Assembly: GCA_036250195.1 (NCBI GenBank)
Contig: JAVHZZ010000004.1
Location: 321,868,628-321,932,627, forward strand
DNA from: Mixophyes australis
Taxonomy: Eukaryota; Chordata; Amphibia; Anura; Limnodynastidae
Length of the DNA stretch: 64,000 nucleotides
Direction of reading: 5' to 3'
Shown here: positions 34,861-46,119 of the stretch, piece after piece
How the letters are laid out: each line of letters begins with the position of its first letter
Numbering within the stretch: position 1 is the first letter of the stretch
The notes under the pieces: model-generated
Seen by the model: the letters and a program-made list of their open reading frames with translations, nothing else
The model's database searches: none
Told to the model about the DNA's origin: nothing
Position numbers and translations under genes: made by a program

Positions 34861-37008
34861 TTAGTTAACTAACTAATGATCGCAGTACACAAAACCCACT
34901 GAAACATAGAGATTTTGCTTATACTTAAATATTTGTAATATCTCGCTTGATCAAGCAACAGATCTAATATTTTATCAAATATACGTAATTATAGCGTTAC
35001 AATTATTTTACAGCTTACCCAATCTTCATAAATAATAAACCAACAATCAATAAATAAAATAAAATATAAACAAATCTATAAGCAACCCAATTAAACGGGC
35101 TTACACCTATATTGCACAATAGAAATGTAGACGATATGAGTAGGTACGTTTGCTGTACATATATCAAAATTTCATATAATTGCATGCCACAAAAATAATA
35201 TAAAATAAAAAGTAATATGAATAAAAATAACTAAATCACAAAGATTATAAATGTATACAATATTTTATAAAAATAAACAATATTTAAGATTCATGCATTA
35301 GTTCTGGGGAAACTGACTACTGGCAATGGAGGTCAAGATCATACTAGCCTAGACATTGATGTTTATCGATGGGCACTGTGGGTATATAAAGATGTTCAAA
35401 ATCCATGGGATAAAACCCAACTTATGATCTCAGATTTATTTAATCGATTGTTGTATATATATATTATCTTAGATTTACTTAATCGCTTTTTATATAGCCC
35501 TAAAGAACACAGAACAAACACACAAAATGTGAGTATGGAACTAGGAGAAAAGGGGGGAGGTGAGGAGCATTTATATTAATAATACACTCTCACCTGCTCA
35601 ATGTTACCCAATCACATAAAAATAATAATACTGGAGATTTACTATGATATTACTCTTAGACAAAGCTTAAGGAGAAGGTGAGTATGGGCAGCATTTTTTA
35701 TAACTATCCACAATTGATATATGTTCATCAAATAATTTCATTAAGTTCTACAACCTCATTTAATCCTGCCGGGGAAAGAGTATTTAACTGTTAATATTAC
35801 ATATTAAATATTATTTGCATGACAACTCAATCAAATTGTTGATGTCCTTAGGACTAGAAAAACAAGTGGCCCAGCCCTCTAACACCAATTGTAACTTTCT
35901 CTAAACCTCCTTTTTGCTGATGCAAATTTTGCATCTGTTTCCATAGAGAAATATGAATAAACAGATATGATTAAGTTGTTGCAAATGAATGGGCCTTTAT
36001 ATCAATCCAGGATATCCGTCTTTGTAATTAAAGAACTGTGATGTAAAGGTACTGGAGGGTACACCATGTAGGAGAATCTTAGGAGCGATTCATGAGTTGC
36101 ATCTTTAACAAATGTGTTTGGTGTTTAAATTACCATTGCTAAAATTTATAACATAGTTGTTTTAATACATGCAAGCTATGTAAAGGGTTTGTAAACAAAA
36201 GGGCTTAGTGGTTTGAGTCCGCCAGTCCCAAGCTCCTGAACTGGCTTTTAGTTTTTAGCTCTGAACAATGGGGACATCTATTTGCTACATGTAAGCAAGT
36301 TATATTAAGGGAGGTGTCAAAAAGTGGTTATCCCATTTAATGATTCCATGTGAAAACTTAATCCAAGATGACATACCCATCTTACCAAGAAGTATTCTCA
36401 GGTGCTTTGATGCAGAAAAGACTCAAGTTTATTGATTCAGTTGCATACTGACCACTGAATCATATCAGATCAGAAGGCAAAAATTATACATTGTACATAA
36501 GATTTATAGGCAATAAACACGGCACCCCCTGCAGAAGGGCATTTAAGATTAAAATTTGCATTGATGGGATAATTAACAATTGTGTGCATGCCCCCCTAAT
36601 AAAATGCTCCTTTCTGACTGAAGCATGTTGACAAAGGACCTAATCTCTGAAAAATGGAGACATTACTTCTCTTATCGGAGTTTCCAGCCAAAAAAACGAC
36701 TCAGAACATGTCGCATTAGCACATTCCTAGAAGCAAGAAGTACATTATACAAAAGCATAATAATCTACAGCATCTTAAGTACAGTAATAAGATCATATAA
36801 TAAGACAGAAGACAGTACTATGCATATCATGTATGCTAGACTCCATTTTTTGTGTCCAGATTGTCATTCAACATTCACAAAACCAATATAAAAAAATATA
36901 CTAGATGTTTTCTATTTTGGAATACATTTTATATATATTCGATTTGTATAAACAGTTTCTGCAGACTAACACTATTATTAAATCAGAGCAATGTAAGCTG
37001 ACAGGAGC
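34861..37008. other. Unassigned, very AT-rich sequence
   Basis: No gene, RNA or repeat boundary recognised. An approximate local repeat 'cttagattta-ttaatcg' occurs at about 35432 and 35466. Confidence 0.4.
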
Positions 37009-37016
37009 ACTATCGT

Positions 37017-37890
37017 CAGGGCTGTCTTTCCCATTGGGCATGCTGGGCAACTACCCAGGGGCCCCACGGACATAAGGTCCCCATAGCCAGGGCTCTGAAG
37101 TAATTAAGAAAAAAAACTTTCCCTTTTGCAGTCACGTAGCAGTGATACAGCTCCCTCCCTCTTCCCTGCTGTGCTCGCACTGAATGTTGGGCGTGACATT
37201 ATCACGCCCAACACAATTTCAGTGAGCAGCGCACTGAAAGGAGCCATGACGCGACAGACAAGCAAGCGAAGAAGAAAGAAAACAAAAAAGAAGAAAAAGG
37301 AAGAGAAGAAGGCGTTAGAAAGGTAAGTAAAGGGGGACAAATAGGAGAATAATGGAGGTGCACAGTATCTGATACAGGGGCAGGGGGAGAACAGGAGAAT
37401 GATGAAGGGGGCAAATAGGAGAATAATGTGTGACACAGTATCTGATACAGGGGCAGGGGGAGACCAGAAGAATGATGAAGGGGGCAAATAGGAGAATAAG
37501 GGATGTCACGGTATCTGATACAGGAGCTGGGGTAGACCAGAAGAATGATGAAGGGGGCAAATAGGTGAATAATAGAAGGCACATTATCTGATACATGGGG
37601 AGACCAGAAGCAGGATGAAGAGGAAAAACAGGAGCATAATGGAGGGCACAGTGCCTGATACAGGGGGAGGCCAGAACCAGGATGAAGGGGGCAAACAGAA
37701 AAAAAAGTTTATGTAGATTAATCTCTGTAGTACAGCATGTTTTGTTTTTATGTTTAAACACTGACTTTTTAAGCAGGCAACAATAAATATAAACTTAATT
37801 TACATTTTTATCACTGTGAGTGGTTGAGTTGGTAGGGGCCCCAGTGCACTGCTTTGCCCGGGGGCCCATAATGTTGTTAAGATGGCCCTG
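37017..37890. mobile_element. hAT-type MITE (CAGGGC...GCCCTG), expanded by tandem repeats
   Basis: The left end 'cagggctgtctttcccattggg' region and right end 'ttaagatggccctg' match those of 8479-8757, including the internal 'gcactgctttgcccggg' block. The flanking octamers 'actatcgt' (37009-37016) and 'agtatcat' (37891-37898) agree at six of eight positions, a decayed duplication. The 874-bp body has an about 73-bp tandem array in place of the ATCT tract. A short lysine-rich open frame near 37230-37320 is not assigned. Confidence 0.85.
37325..37690. repeat. About 73-bp tandem array inside the MITE
   Basis: About five copies with 'agtatctgatacagg', 'gatgaagggggcaaa' and 'aggagaataa'; the 'tatctgataca' motif recurs at 37365, 37439, 37512 and 37585. 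Minus-strand open frames here, rich in Ser/Pro/Phe, follow the array. Confidence 0.88.
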
Positions 37891-38263
37891 AGTATCATTA
37901 CCATCTAGAAGACAGCTTGCAATACTCTGATTTGTTAATAGAGTCAGACTACACACACTGCTTATACAGTGTAATCTGCCATCCAATCAGAGGCCACTCT
38001 ACAGTTTCCTGTATGTAATACATCAGACAGTGATTGGTGGTCTGTACTTGATGGGGGAAGAAGAGGAACTAAACATTACCCACCAAAATGGAGGTCTGCA
38101 TCACACCCTGGCCACCAGATTGGAGGTCAGCTTTATGTCTGCTTCATAATCTAGCCACTATACTAAAAGCCTGCATTAGTCTATCCTCCAGATTGAAGGT
38201 ATCCTTTATACTCTAGCCCTCTGTTTGGATGGCTTCTTTGTATTAGCCACTAGCAGAGCCGGA

Positions 38264-38472
38264 TTTAGAACTTATGGGGCCCTAGGCAGGATACTGGTTT
38301 AAGGGCCCCCTCCATGAAACAATCCATAGCACTATATTTTTGTAGCATACCATATACCCCTATAGTTAATCATAAGTGAAAGTATGTGCCGGCACGCCGC
38401 TTTAAATTTAATCGCCGAAGACGCTGTACACACCGGAGTTGAAGAATCCGGACATTAATACATTTACCCCCA
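38264..38472. repeat. Composite repeat insert (CAGAGCCGG end plus MITE half)
   Basis: Starts with 'cagagccggatttagaac', a hAT-like end, and finishes with 'ggacattaatacatttaccccc', which matches the right end of the GGGGTA MITE at 1636-1823. It looks like two truncated repeats joined together. Confidence 0.5.
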
Positions 38473-38523
38473 GATTGGAAGTCTTCTATACAATAGCTGC
38501 TAGATTGGAAGACTGCTATATAC

Positions 38524-39161
38524 TAGAGATGTTCAGTGTCCCCCATGTTTTGGTTTTGGATCTGGATTAACTTCGTGTTTGGGTTTTGGATCCCAATTTT
38601 TTTCTAAAATCCCTATTTTTGTTTGCTAAAATCACATCATTTGGCTCTTTTTTTGTTCCTGCATTATTATTAACCTCAATAACATTTAATTTCCAGTCAC
38701 ATTTTGTCAAGTGACAAGAAGACTGTTACTCCTCCTGTTTCTGTATGAGAAATGGCACTGAGCAATGTCACTGGAGAATGGAGAGTGACAAGAACATTGC
38801 TACTCCTCCTGTTTCTGTATGAGAAATGGCACTGAGCAATGTCACTGGAGAATGGAGAGTGACAAGAACATTGCTACCCCTGTTTCTGTGTGAACAATGG
38901 CACTGAGCAATGTCACTGGAGAATGGAGGGTGTCAAGAACACTGCTACCCCTGTTTCTGTGTGTGCAATGGCACTGGATCTCCTGGGGAGGGAAGTCCTT
39001 ATGGAGTCCAAAACCCACGAGATCCGTCAACACAACAATAACGTTTTGCCTTGATTCAGATCCAAGGACGTGTGAAAGTACTAAACCGGCTCGCAAGCCT
39101 ACTCGGATCCCCTAAGATCGTTTGGGTTCGGTTTTCAGAAAACCAAGCCTAAACATCTCTA
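38524..39161 (-). mobile_element. Internally deleted hAT element (MITE), 8-bp TSD
   Basis: The 638-bp element starts 'tagagatgttcagtg' and ends 'aaacatctcta', flanked by identical 'ctatatac' copies (38516-38523 and 39162-39169). Read in reverse, its right end follows the left end of 13294-17139, including 'ctgaaaaccgaac', a 'gatccgagta' block, 'ggcaaaacgt' and 'gggtagcagtgttctt'. The whole transposase is missing and a 71-74-bp array of four units fills the centre (about 38705-38970). It would have needed transposase supplied in trans. Confidence 0.92.
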
Positions 39162-39583
39162 CTATATACTAGCACCAATGTGGAGATCTCCTTTATACAC
39201 TATTCAACAGATTAGATGTCTGATTTGACCAGTAACCACCTTATCTGAAGTCTTATCATACACATGCCACTGAATGAAGGTCCTTTTTTTACATTATTCA
39301 TCAGAGTAACTATCTGCTTTAAATATTAGTCATCAGATTTGATATTGACTATATATAATAGCCACTTGAGTAGAGGTCTGCTTTGTACAAAAGCCAACAG
39401 ATTAGTGGTCTGCATTATATAATAGCCACCAGATTAAAGCCACCATCATGGGCTCTCTTTTGTACATTGTCGAAAATGGACTTTGTTTCGCATACTAGCC
39501 ATAGTAATTGAATTATTTTGTATATCTGGCATCTGATAGATTCTATTTTACATACTATCTATCAGAATGGGTTCTGAGTCCTA

Positions 39584-39760
39584 GGGGTAAATATATCAAG
39601 CTGAGAGTTTTCCGTTGGGTTTGAAAAAGTGGAGATGTTGCCCATAGCAACCAATCGGATTCTAGCTATGAATTTGTAGAATGTACTAAATAAATGATAG
39701 CTAGAATTTGATTGGTTTTTCAAAGCCACTGGAAAGCTCTCAGCTTGATACATTTACCCA
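39584..39760. mobile_element. Hairpin MITE (GGGGTA family), variant ends
   Basis: Starts 'ggggtaaatatatcaagctg' and ends 'cagcttgatacatttaccca'. The interior shares 'ggtttgaaaaagtggagatg' and 'atagcaaccaat' with 10953-11121. 'cta' lies on both sides (39581-39583 and 39761-39763). The last base does not pair, so the boundary may be off by one. Confidence 0.75.
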
Positions 39761-39764
39761 CTAG

Positions 39765-41260
39765 TGTCCAAAATTAGGAAAATAGAAGGTGGTGGCTCTA
39801 ATTATCAGATTGTAGAGGGTTCCACAATTTCTAATGTCAGCCCTGCACCCAAAGGTGAGGAAAAAAAGTAGGTGCCCAGCCCAATAAAGGGAAAGAGAGA
39901 TAGAAACAGCATTATTAGCCACTGACTACCCCGCTCCAGTCTGGGCTAGCCCCCCTGGTTCTAACTGCGCTACAGCCATCTTTGATTAGCCTTTACTACT
40001 CTGAGCTTAAGACCTGGGGGCAACTGAGTACCTGAGAGCACATAAAGCTCTACGGGAAAGGCGGCTGCTAAAGGTTAAGATCTCTACTCTAACTGTTCTA
40101 AAAACTCATCTTGGTGGTCGTGGGCCCTAACAGAAGTAATATGTTTTATAAGAATTATCAAATGAAGTTAAATTTATCCTGAAATGTTAATCAATCTTAG
40201 TGTGTTTGCTTTCCAAGCACAGGATAAACAGTTTAAATATAAATTTAAACAAATCTGGAAACCAAATATAAAGATTAAAAGCATAACAAGAACAGATTTA
40301 TGACATTGAAAATGTGTTTTCATTTAAGTCACACATTTATTTCCTTATATTAACATAAAGAAAGCTTTATATGTCCAATTGAAAGTTAAGGACCTTTTGT
40401 TTAAAATCCCATTTGCAACTGTTTAAAATTACAGTAGAATTGTGTAATGTTATTTTAAAAGGTTGACAACCTTCCCTTCATGAGGCTAGTTACTGTGCAG
40501 TCACAGAGAGGTTTATTTCCTACACACAGCAGTATTCCAATACCAGATGGCACATAAAAGGAATACTAGTTTATGAAGCATGTCTATTTTGAAAAAAGGA
40601 AAATGGGGAAATGTATGTCTATTCTCATCCGCAACACACAAACTTTTGCAAAAGTTCCATTGGCTGATATGTACCCTATATCTGAAAAATGATATAGTAC
40701 ATTAATTATTGCTATTTGTGTAAATTGTTTGGGATGTACTATACATGCTAAATTAAAATGTTTAGATTTTGAACATATCACTTTCCATTTTAATCTATGT
40801 TCTTATTTTTGATAATAATAATTGTGTTCCTCTAATTGTGTCTTTTTAGTATTCCAAATGTTTTTTTATACTTTTTGCTTTAAATTGCCAAATGTGTTGG
40901 TTTACTGGAAATATACCTTATATTAATCTTTCTTAAACCACAATATGTATTTGCACCATATTGGTTGCCTGTGATGTTTATACATTTTTTATGCCTGATA
41001 TTATATTGTAATATTAGCATCTTCCACTGGGTGGGAGCACAAAGCATTATGACAGATAAAAGAATAACAAATGCAGAAGATACTGTGACTGAGAGTCCTT
41101 TTATATGTTCATAAAAATGTGTATTTTGTAAATATGAGCAGTGTAATATAAGTCCATATATTGTGACGGGTAAACATTCCCATGTTCGGTTTTATGTACA
41201 TCTGTCAATGCATTTGTGCATATAACTTTAAATATGCCCATTAATCTCATTCACATATAC
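39765..41260. other. Unassigned sequence
   Basis: AT-rich, without open frames or repeat boundaries that I could define. Confidence 0.4.
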
Positions 41261-41264
41261 TTCA

Positions 41265-41650
41265 CTTGGAATTATAAAGCATAGGTTTTAGTTAAATCCA
41301 TATCTTACATGCATGCGTGAAAGGGTGCAGATCTGAGCGAGCTAATGATTTAATTAATAGTCAGGATTTTTTTTTTGCAGTCACTGAAATATCAAAGCCA
41401 AGTCCTTTTTTGCATTATTAGCATACTTTACAGTTCACGCACTCCAGCGGATAGTGCAGGTTTTGGTGTGCAATCCAAACCTCCCCCGCCCCACAGAACA
41501 GCCAATTGCCCTGCTTCGTTATGTTAACTAGCCACATTATAATTCCATTTAATTACCCTGAGCTTTTTCTCTTGTGATAATTAGAGTTTAACGTGCAAAG
41601 GACTGTGAGGATTCTGAGCCCCCATTTCTCACCTAGCAAGAGGTAACAAT
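41265..41650. promoter_or_regulatory. Candidate conserved non-coding element
   Basis: Complex, non-repetitive stretch with clustered homeodomain-like cores ('gatttaattaatag', 'catttaattacc', 'gataattagag') and a GC-rich patch 'cctcccccgccccac'. This resembles a developmental enhancer, but evidence from a single sequence is weak. Confidence 0.28.
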
Positions 41651-43285
41651 GGCCATAGGATAGGGGAGATGTTATGACCTAAAGCCACATAGTACATCAT
41701 GTTTAGGGTGGTGGCCGCAATTACCATGCCGATAACATGTTGCTGCTCATAATATACAGTGCAATCCAACAGCACAGCTGTACCTACACCTGCTATCTGG
41801 CAAATTAGTACATTTGGAACCAATAATTTTGTACCAATCTGGAGAAAGCAACTCAGAGGTATGCTGGGCACACTAATAATTCCCATGTAATTCAGATGTC
41901 ATTACTGTAGTTTTACATATGAGCAATGAAACTAGTTAATTTGAAGGGACTCCAATTTAAGTTTTGAATTTCATTTTGAGTAATGCAAATTAACTATATT
42001 TGAGGGGGGTTACAATCAATATGGGAGGTTCAATATTAAGTTTTAACGTTTTACATTTATATTAATTGGAGTTTTTTAAATAAGTTTGGTGTATTTTATT
42101 TTTAAATCAGGCAATGAATTAAACTTGTGATAACATGCACTGCTACAAGCAGTTTACAACTGTCATGCTTCAATGGAAATCACAGCTATGGAGCCCAGGA
42201 TGTGATGAAAGTATAAGGTGTTTATTGAGCAGATTTTAATCAGAAAATACGGAAAATAGTATGAACCAAATATTGCTGATACTGCACAGGGATTTCTGAG
42301 TAAGACTGAATACTGGTAGCAAAGGAATACAGTAGATGCAAGAAGAATTGCTGAGTGGAGAAAAATTCGGTGTAGTGATGTCAGCAGCAGTATGTGAAAT
42401 TTCCAGAGCACAGGAGAAGCAGGAGAATAAAACCATAAGAAAAGGCAACAAAACAACAATAACCACCACAGGTAATAGAGAGGGGCTGGTATAAATAGGG
42501 AACAACCAGATGCAGGAGATAATTAGTGCAAAAGGTTAACCCCTAGTAATGAAAAGGAGAAAAGGCACAATAGCAGCACCTCTGGTGAATAGAGGTGCTG
42601 CCAACTAAACATTAGATGGCAGCTGACAAGTCTTGGAGGCATGAGCTGCCAACACAAGCAGCATGAAATGCAGAGAGCTGAACAAGTTGACTCCCAACTC
42701 TAATGCCAGTGCTCCTAACCAACTTCAGTGGATTAATGGGTGTGGGGGGGGGGGGGGGTAATTCTGGGAGCAGGTTGGGGGGAACGGCAAAGTAATGGTA
42801 CAATTGAGTGACAGAAAAATCTAATCGTGACCTCCAACCACTAAGGTTAAAAAGTCAACACTCCACATAGTCCATTAAGTTGTTTCATACACTTACCCTG
42901 CTATAACCATGGAAAAGGTTGGAGCAGCGACAATTGTCACTCTTTAGTGGGAGGACACCTATATGATCTGTTTCTAAAAGTTTTCTGTCATGCGAGGGTC
43001 ACATTGGCAATTTTGAAATGTCATCTCTTTTCCTGTCACAATAGAACATATCATGCAGCAGTTATTATGTTTCATTATTCCTTTTTTTCTGTTTTACCTT
43101 TGTTTATTATATTAATATCTGAAGGAAATGACATTCAAATCTTTACAAAAGAATAGCTTAGAAGCTATGTAGATCACACAGCAGACTTCCTGTTAACAAT
43201 CCTTTTGACGAACATTGCAGTTAGCAACATTAAAAGCCTGCTCTCATTCACTGCCTAACAATTAAAGATCGGTCAAGGTAAGGAA
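41651..43285. other. Unassigned; possible LTR-like or other repeat at 42160-42820
   Basis: A poly-G tract (15 G) is at 42744-42758. The stretch 42160-42620 is A-rich on the plus strand, with 'gtgtttattgag' (a reversed AATAAA) near its left end, as in minus-strand LTRs, but I could not fix ends. Minus-strand frames at 42163-42505 are hydrophobic and unassigned. Confidence 0.35.
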
Positions 43286-43286
43286 C

Positions 43287-43289
<3 letters not shown>

Positions 43290-43343
<54 letters not shown>
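43290..43343. repeat. (TA)n(TG)n microsatellite
   Basis: An alternating TA run passes directly into a TG run. Confidence 0.95.
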
Positions 43344-44340
43344 CTGTGCAAATGTTATTAGTAGCTCTTTCATATAATGCAACATGTATGTAGGTTTAAT
43401 GCAGTTACATTAACTGATGCTGCTGTTAATATAGCCTTTCGCTCGATTTTAGGACTAAACCTGCAAGTACTCCTAAAATATTATTTTTATTATTAACTTT
43501 TATTTACAGGGCACCACAAAAAGTTTGCAGTGCTGTACATGAAATACAAGATGACATATAAAAGAATTATTAATACCATATCAGGACATTAGAGATGTAT
43601 GTACATTTGTGGTGAACGTGAGTGTGTGTTGTGTGTCCAGACAGTTTTGGGATAAAAGTGTGCTTAAATTAGTTTACGGAGAGGAAAGCAGAAAACAATA
43701 TCTGCAATCATAACGTCATGTCAGTAATGTTTAAGTATATACAGTATTTGTGATTATTTATTATGCTTCTGAACATACAGTTCTTCTGAAATGATAATAA
43801 AAAGGCGAGACGTTACATTTTCTTTTTTCCTTTAGTTTTCCTTTGCTTATTCCCTTATTTAAAATAATATACAGGAGACAATACTTTTAATCTTAGTTTA
43901 TATGCACAAACTTGCTCTTTATGTGCAGTGTGCAGGTTATGAGTATTGAATTTGATGGTGTGTTTAATTTATAGTTCATGTAATAGACTGTGTACATTAG
44001 TCATGCTTAGATTTATCTGCAGTGACTGTAGACCTATTTTTCAATAGGTATGAAGCATGAGCTCTTTATAATTCAGCCCCTGCAGAGTAAAATAGCTTGT
44101 CTACAGCCTACCTATACAATAAAAAAAATTACACATATTTAGTAGGTAATGAAATGTATAAACACCCACAAAATATGAACACCAACAGAGTAAAATGAAT
44201 ATCCATTTTCTAATAATGTACCTAATAAGAAAGGTGTTGTTAAAAAAATGACTAAGACATTAGAGATTAAATTGCTGTACTCTTGTATACAATAGACTAA
44301 ACAATCATTTAAAATAATAAACTCTCTGTAAATTTACCCA
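43344..44340. other. Unassigned AT-rich sequence
   Basis: No coding or repeat feature recognised. Confidence 0.4.
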
Positions 44341-44344
44341 AGAA

Positions 44345-44960
44345 TAATAGCAAACTATAATTCCATCTACTCGCTGGATTTAATTGTATTCAGGTGTCTG
44401 TAATATTCTATACAGAAGTGGATGTTGCTTAATCAATTTATAAGTTCATAGCAGCTGCTTGAAAGGGCGGGCTTATCCAGCAAGGAACAAATACAGAGAA
44501 AAATCCCCCAGCACACTGCTATGTCCAGCAAAGGAGTTGCTATTTCTCTTTGAAGATACAATGCAGAAATCTCAGTTGCACACATTTGCAAAAGTATGGA
44601 AAGCCACCCGCCACTTCACGGCGCTTCTACTAATAGGGTGGTCCTAATTCTAAACAGTGAGCGTCCCTATTTTTGGGTCTATAATACTCTGTAAGTTATA
44701 TTTCTGTAAACAGTGTGGAAACATTATTGCAGGAAAAACTTTGTTTTTATGCCACAAAAGAATCTTTACTAAACAAAGTGTGATTTAAATGTATGGCAAT
44801 GTACATCAAGTACAGAGCGAAAGCCATTAACATTTGTACATCTCTCCAAGAAAAAGAAGTTACCAGCTGATTTGACCTGAATTGCTAGAAGATCACATGT
44901 GAGGTGCAGGGTAAGATTTATTGCTGTTAATTGCCACTTCAGTATGCTTGCTGTACAGTA
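44345..44960. promoter_or_regulatory. Candidate conserved non-coding DNA
   Basis: Unique-looking sequence of higher complexity, including 'catagcagctgcttgaaa' with an E-box-like CAGCTG core and 'gttaattgccacttc'. A small open frame at 44459-44647 has no protein family features. Conservation would have to be tested by alignment. Confidence 0.22.
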
Positions 44961-45134
44961 TTGCCAAGAAAAGTGTGGGTGATTATGAACTTTGCAATAC
45001 AGGTATTAGACAATTTTATGTTCTGAGCTTTTGTATGTTTTATTCATAATTTAATTGTAGCATAAATACAGCACATGGAAAAACAATGCATTTGCACAAG
45101 TAATTTATTACTGACTCAATGTAGAATAGATATT

Positions 45135-45165
45135 ACATCTATCTATCTATCTATCTATCTATCTA
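45135..45165. repeat. (ATCT)n microsatellite
   Basis: Seven to eight perfect tetranucleotide units. Confidence 0.95.
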
Positions 45166-45457
45166 GATTGTTATTGTCAACATGGCAAAGTAATTTATGA
45201 CATAAAGTTTTACACACTTTTATTGTGACCCTAACACTAAAATAACAGAGACCAGCTCCCTAGACAGTGGCCACTTGCTGGTGACAGTCACAGACATAAA
45301 ATAAATAGACAGATTTACACTCCTCCCACAGTCCCAACTTGATGGACAGATGACACTTCCACCTTTCCTTTAAAAGGGAGTTTTCTGCAGGTGCTCTGTT
45401 TAATTGCAGACACACTCTGTCGGCCTGCAGCTTGCTGTGGAAAGGATGCCTTTTAAT

Positions 45458-45701
45458 TAGGGATGTTCACTAACCCCGTGTTTTGGTTTTGGATGTGTAC
45501 TAACTTGGTGTTTTGGTTTTGGTTTTGGAAAAATCGACCTTATGTGTTTTGGTTTTGGATTTGGATTTTTTTAGAAAAATTGCTAAAATATACTAAAATC
45601 ACATAATTTGACTCTTTTTTTGTTCCTACATTATTATTAACCTCAATAACACTAATTTCCCCTCATTTCATGTCAATTTTGACCACCACACAGGTCAAAA
45701 T
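45458..45701 (+). mobile_element. hAT fragment, left part (split by an L1 insertion)
   Basis: Begins 'tagggatgttcactaacccc' and continues with 'gtgttttggttttgga' and 'tgttcctacattattattaa' blocks that match the left end of 38524-39161. It stops at the L1 poly-T border; the likely continuation lies beyond the L1 from 48799. Confidence 0.75.
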
Positions 45702-46119
45702 TTTTTTTTTTTAAAGTCATTTTTATCAGGGTTTTTTCAAAACAAAACAATGAGTTTGAAACATACCAAGAGAATGTATAAACATACTGTATACATATGA
45801 AACTCAAATGATTACACACAATAGTAAGAAAGACTTAGATAAATTATCTAAAATCCGGTATGTTATTCATGGAAAAGAAAAATGTTGTTTGTTTTCATTT
45901 TTCAGGGGGAGGGGGGAGACGAACAATGGGGGAAGGAAAGGTTTTAGGGATGGGGAGGGGAACAGGAAAATATTCTACTCATTGTTTTATGCATCAGAAT
46001 ATAGAAAAGAGGAGCGTTAACCCGTGTGGTTACACGGAGATCAAATTAGTTTAGGATTTTATAAAACTTATAGGCGTAGGGATCCTTCTTAAACCTGACG
46101 AGGGTACATATCAAAACAA

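Larger units (their letters stand above)
38060..39560. repeat. Degenerate about 37-bp minisatellite, interrupted by insertions
   Basis: Units of the type 'agccaccagattggaggtct' plus 'gctttatatac' are visible at 38090-38262, 38473-38523 and 39162-39480. The hAT MITE at 38524-39161 and a CAGAGCCGG-type repeat (38264-38472) lie inside the array. Units have diverged strongly, so the array is older than the hAT insertion. Confidence 0.75.

Noticed and set aside
37104..37761. Overlapping Ser/Pro/Phe-rich open frames
   Set aside because: They run through the about 73-bp tandem array inside a MITE and exist in several frames.
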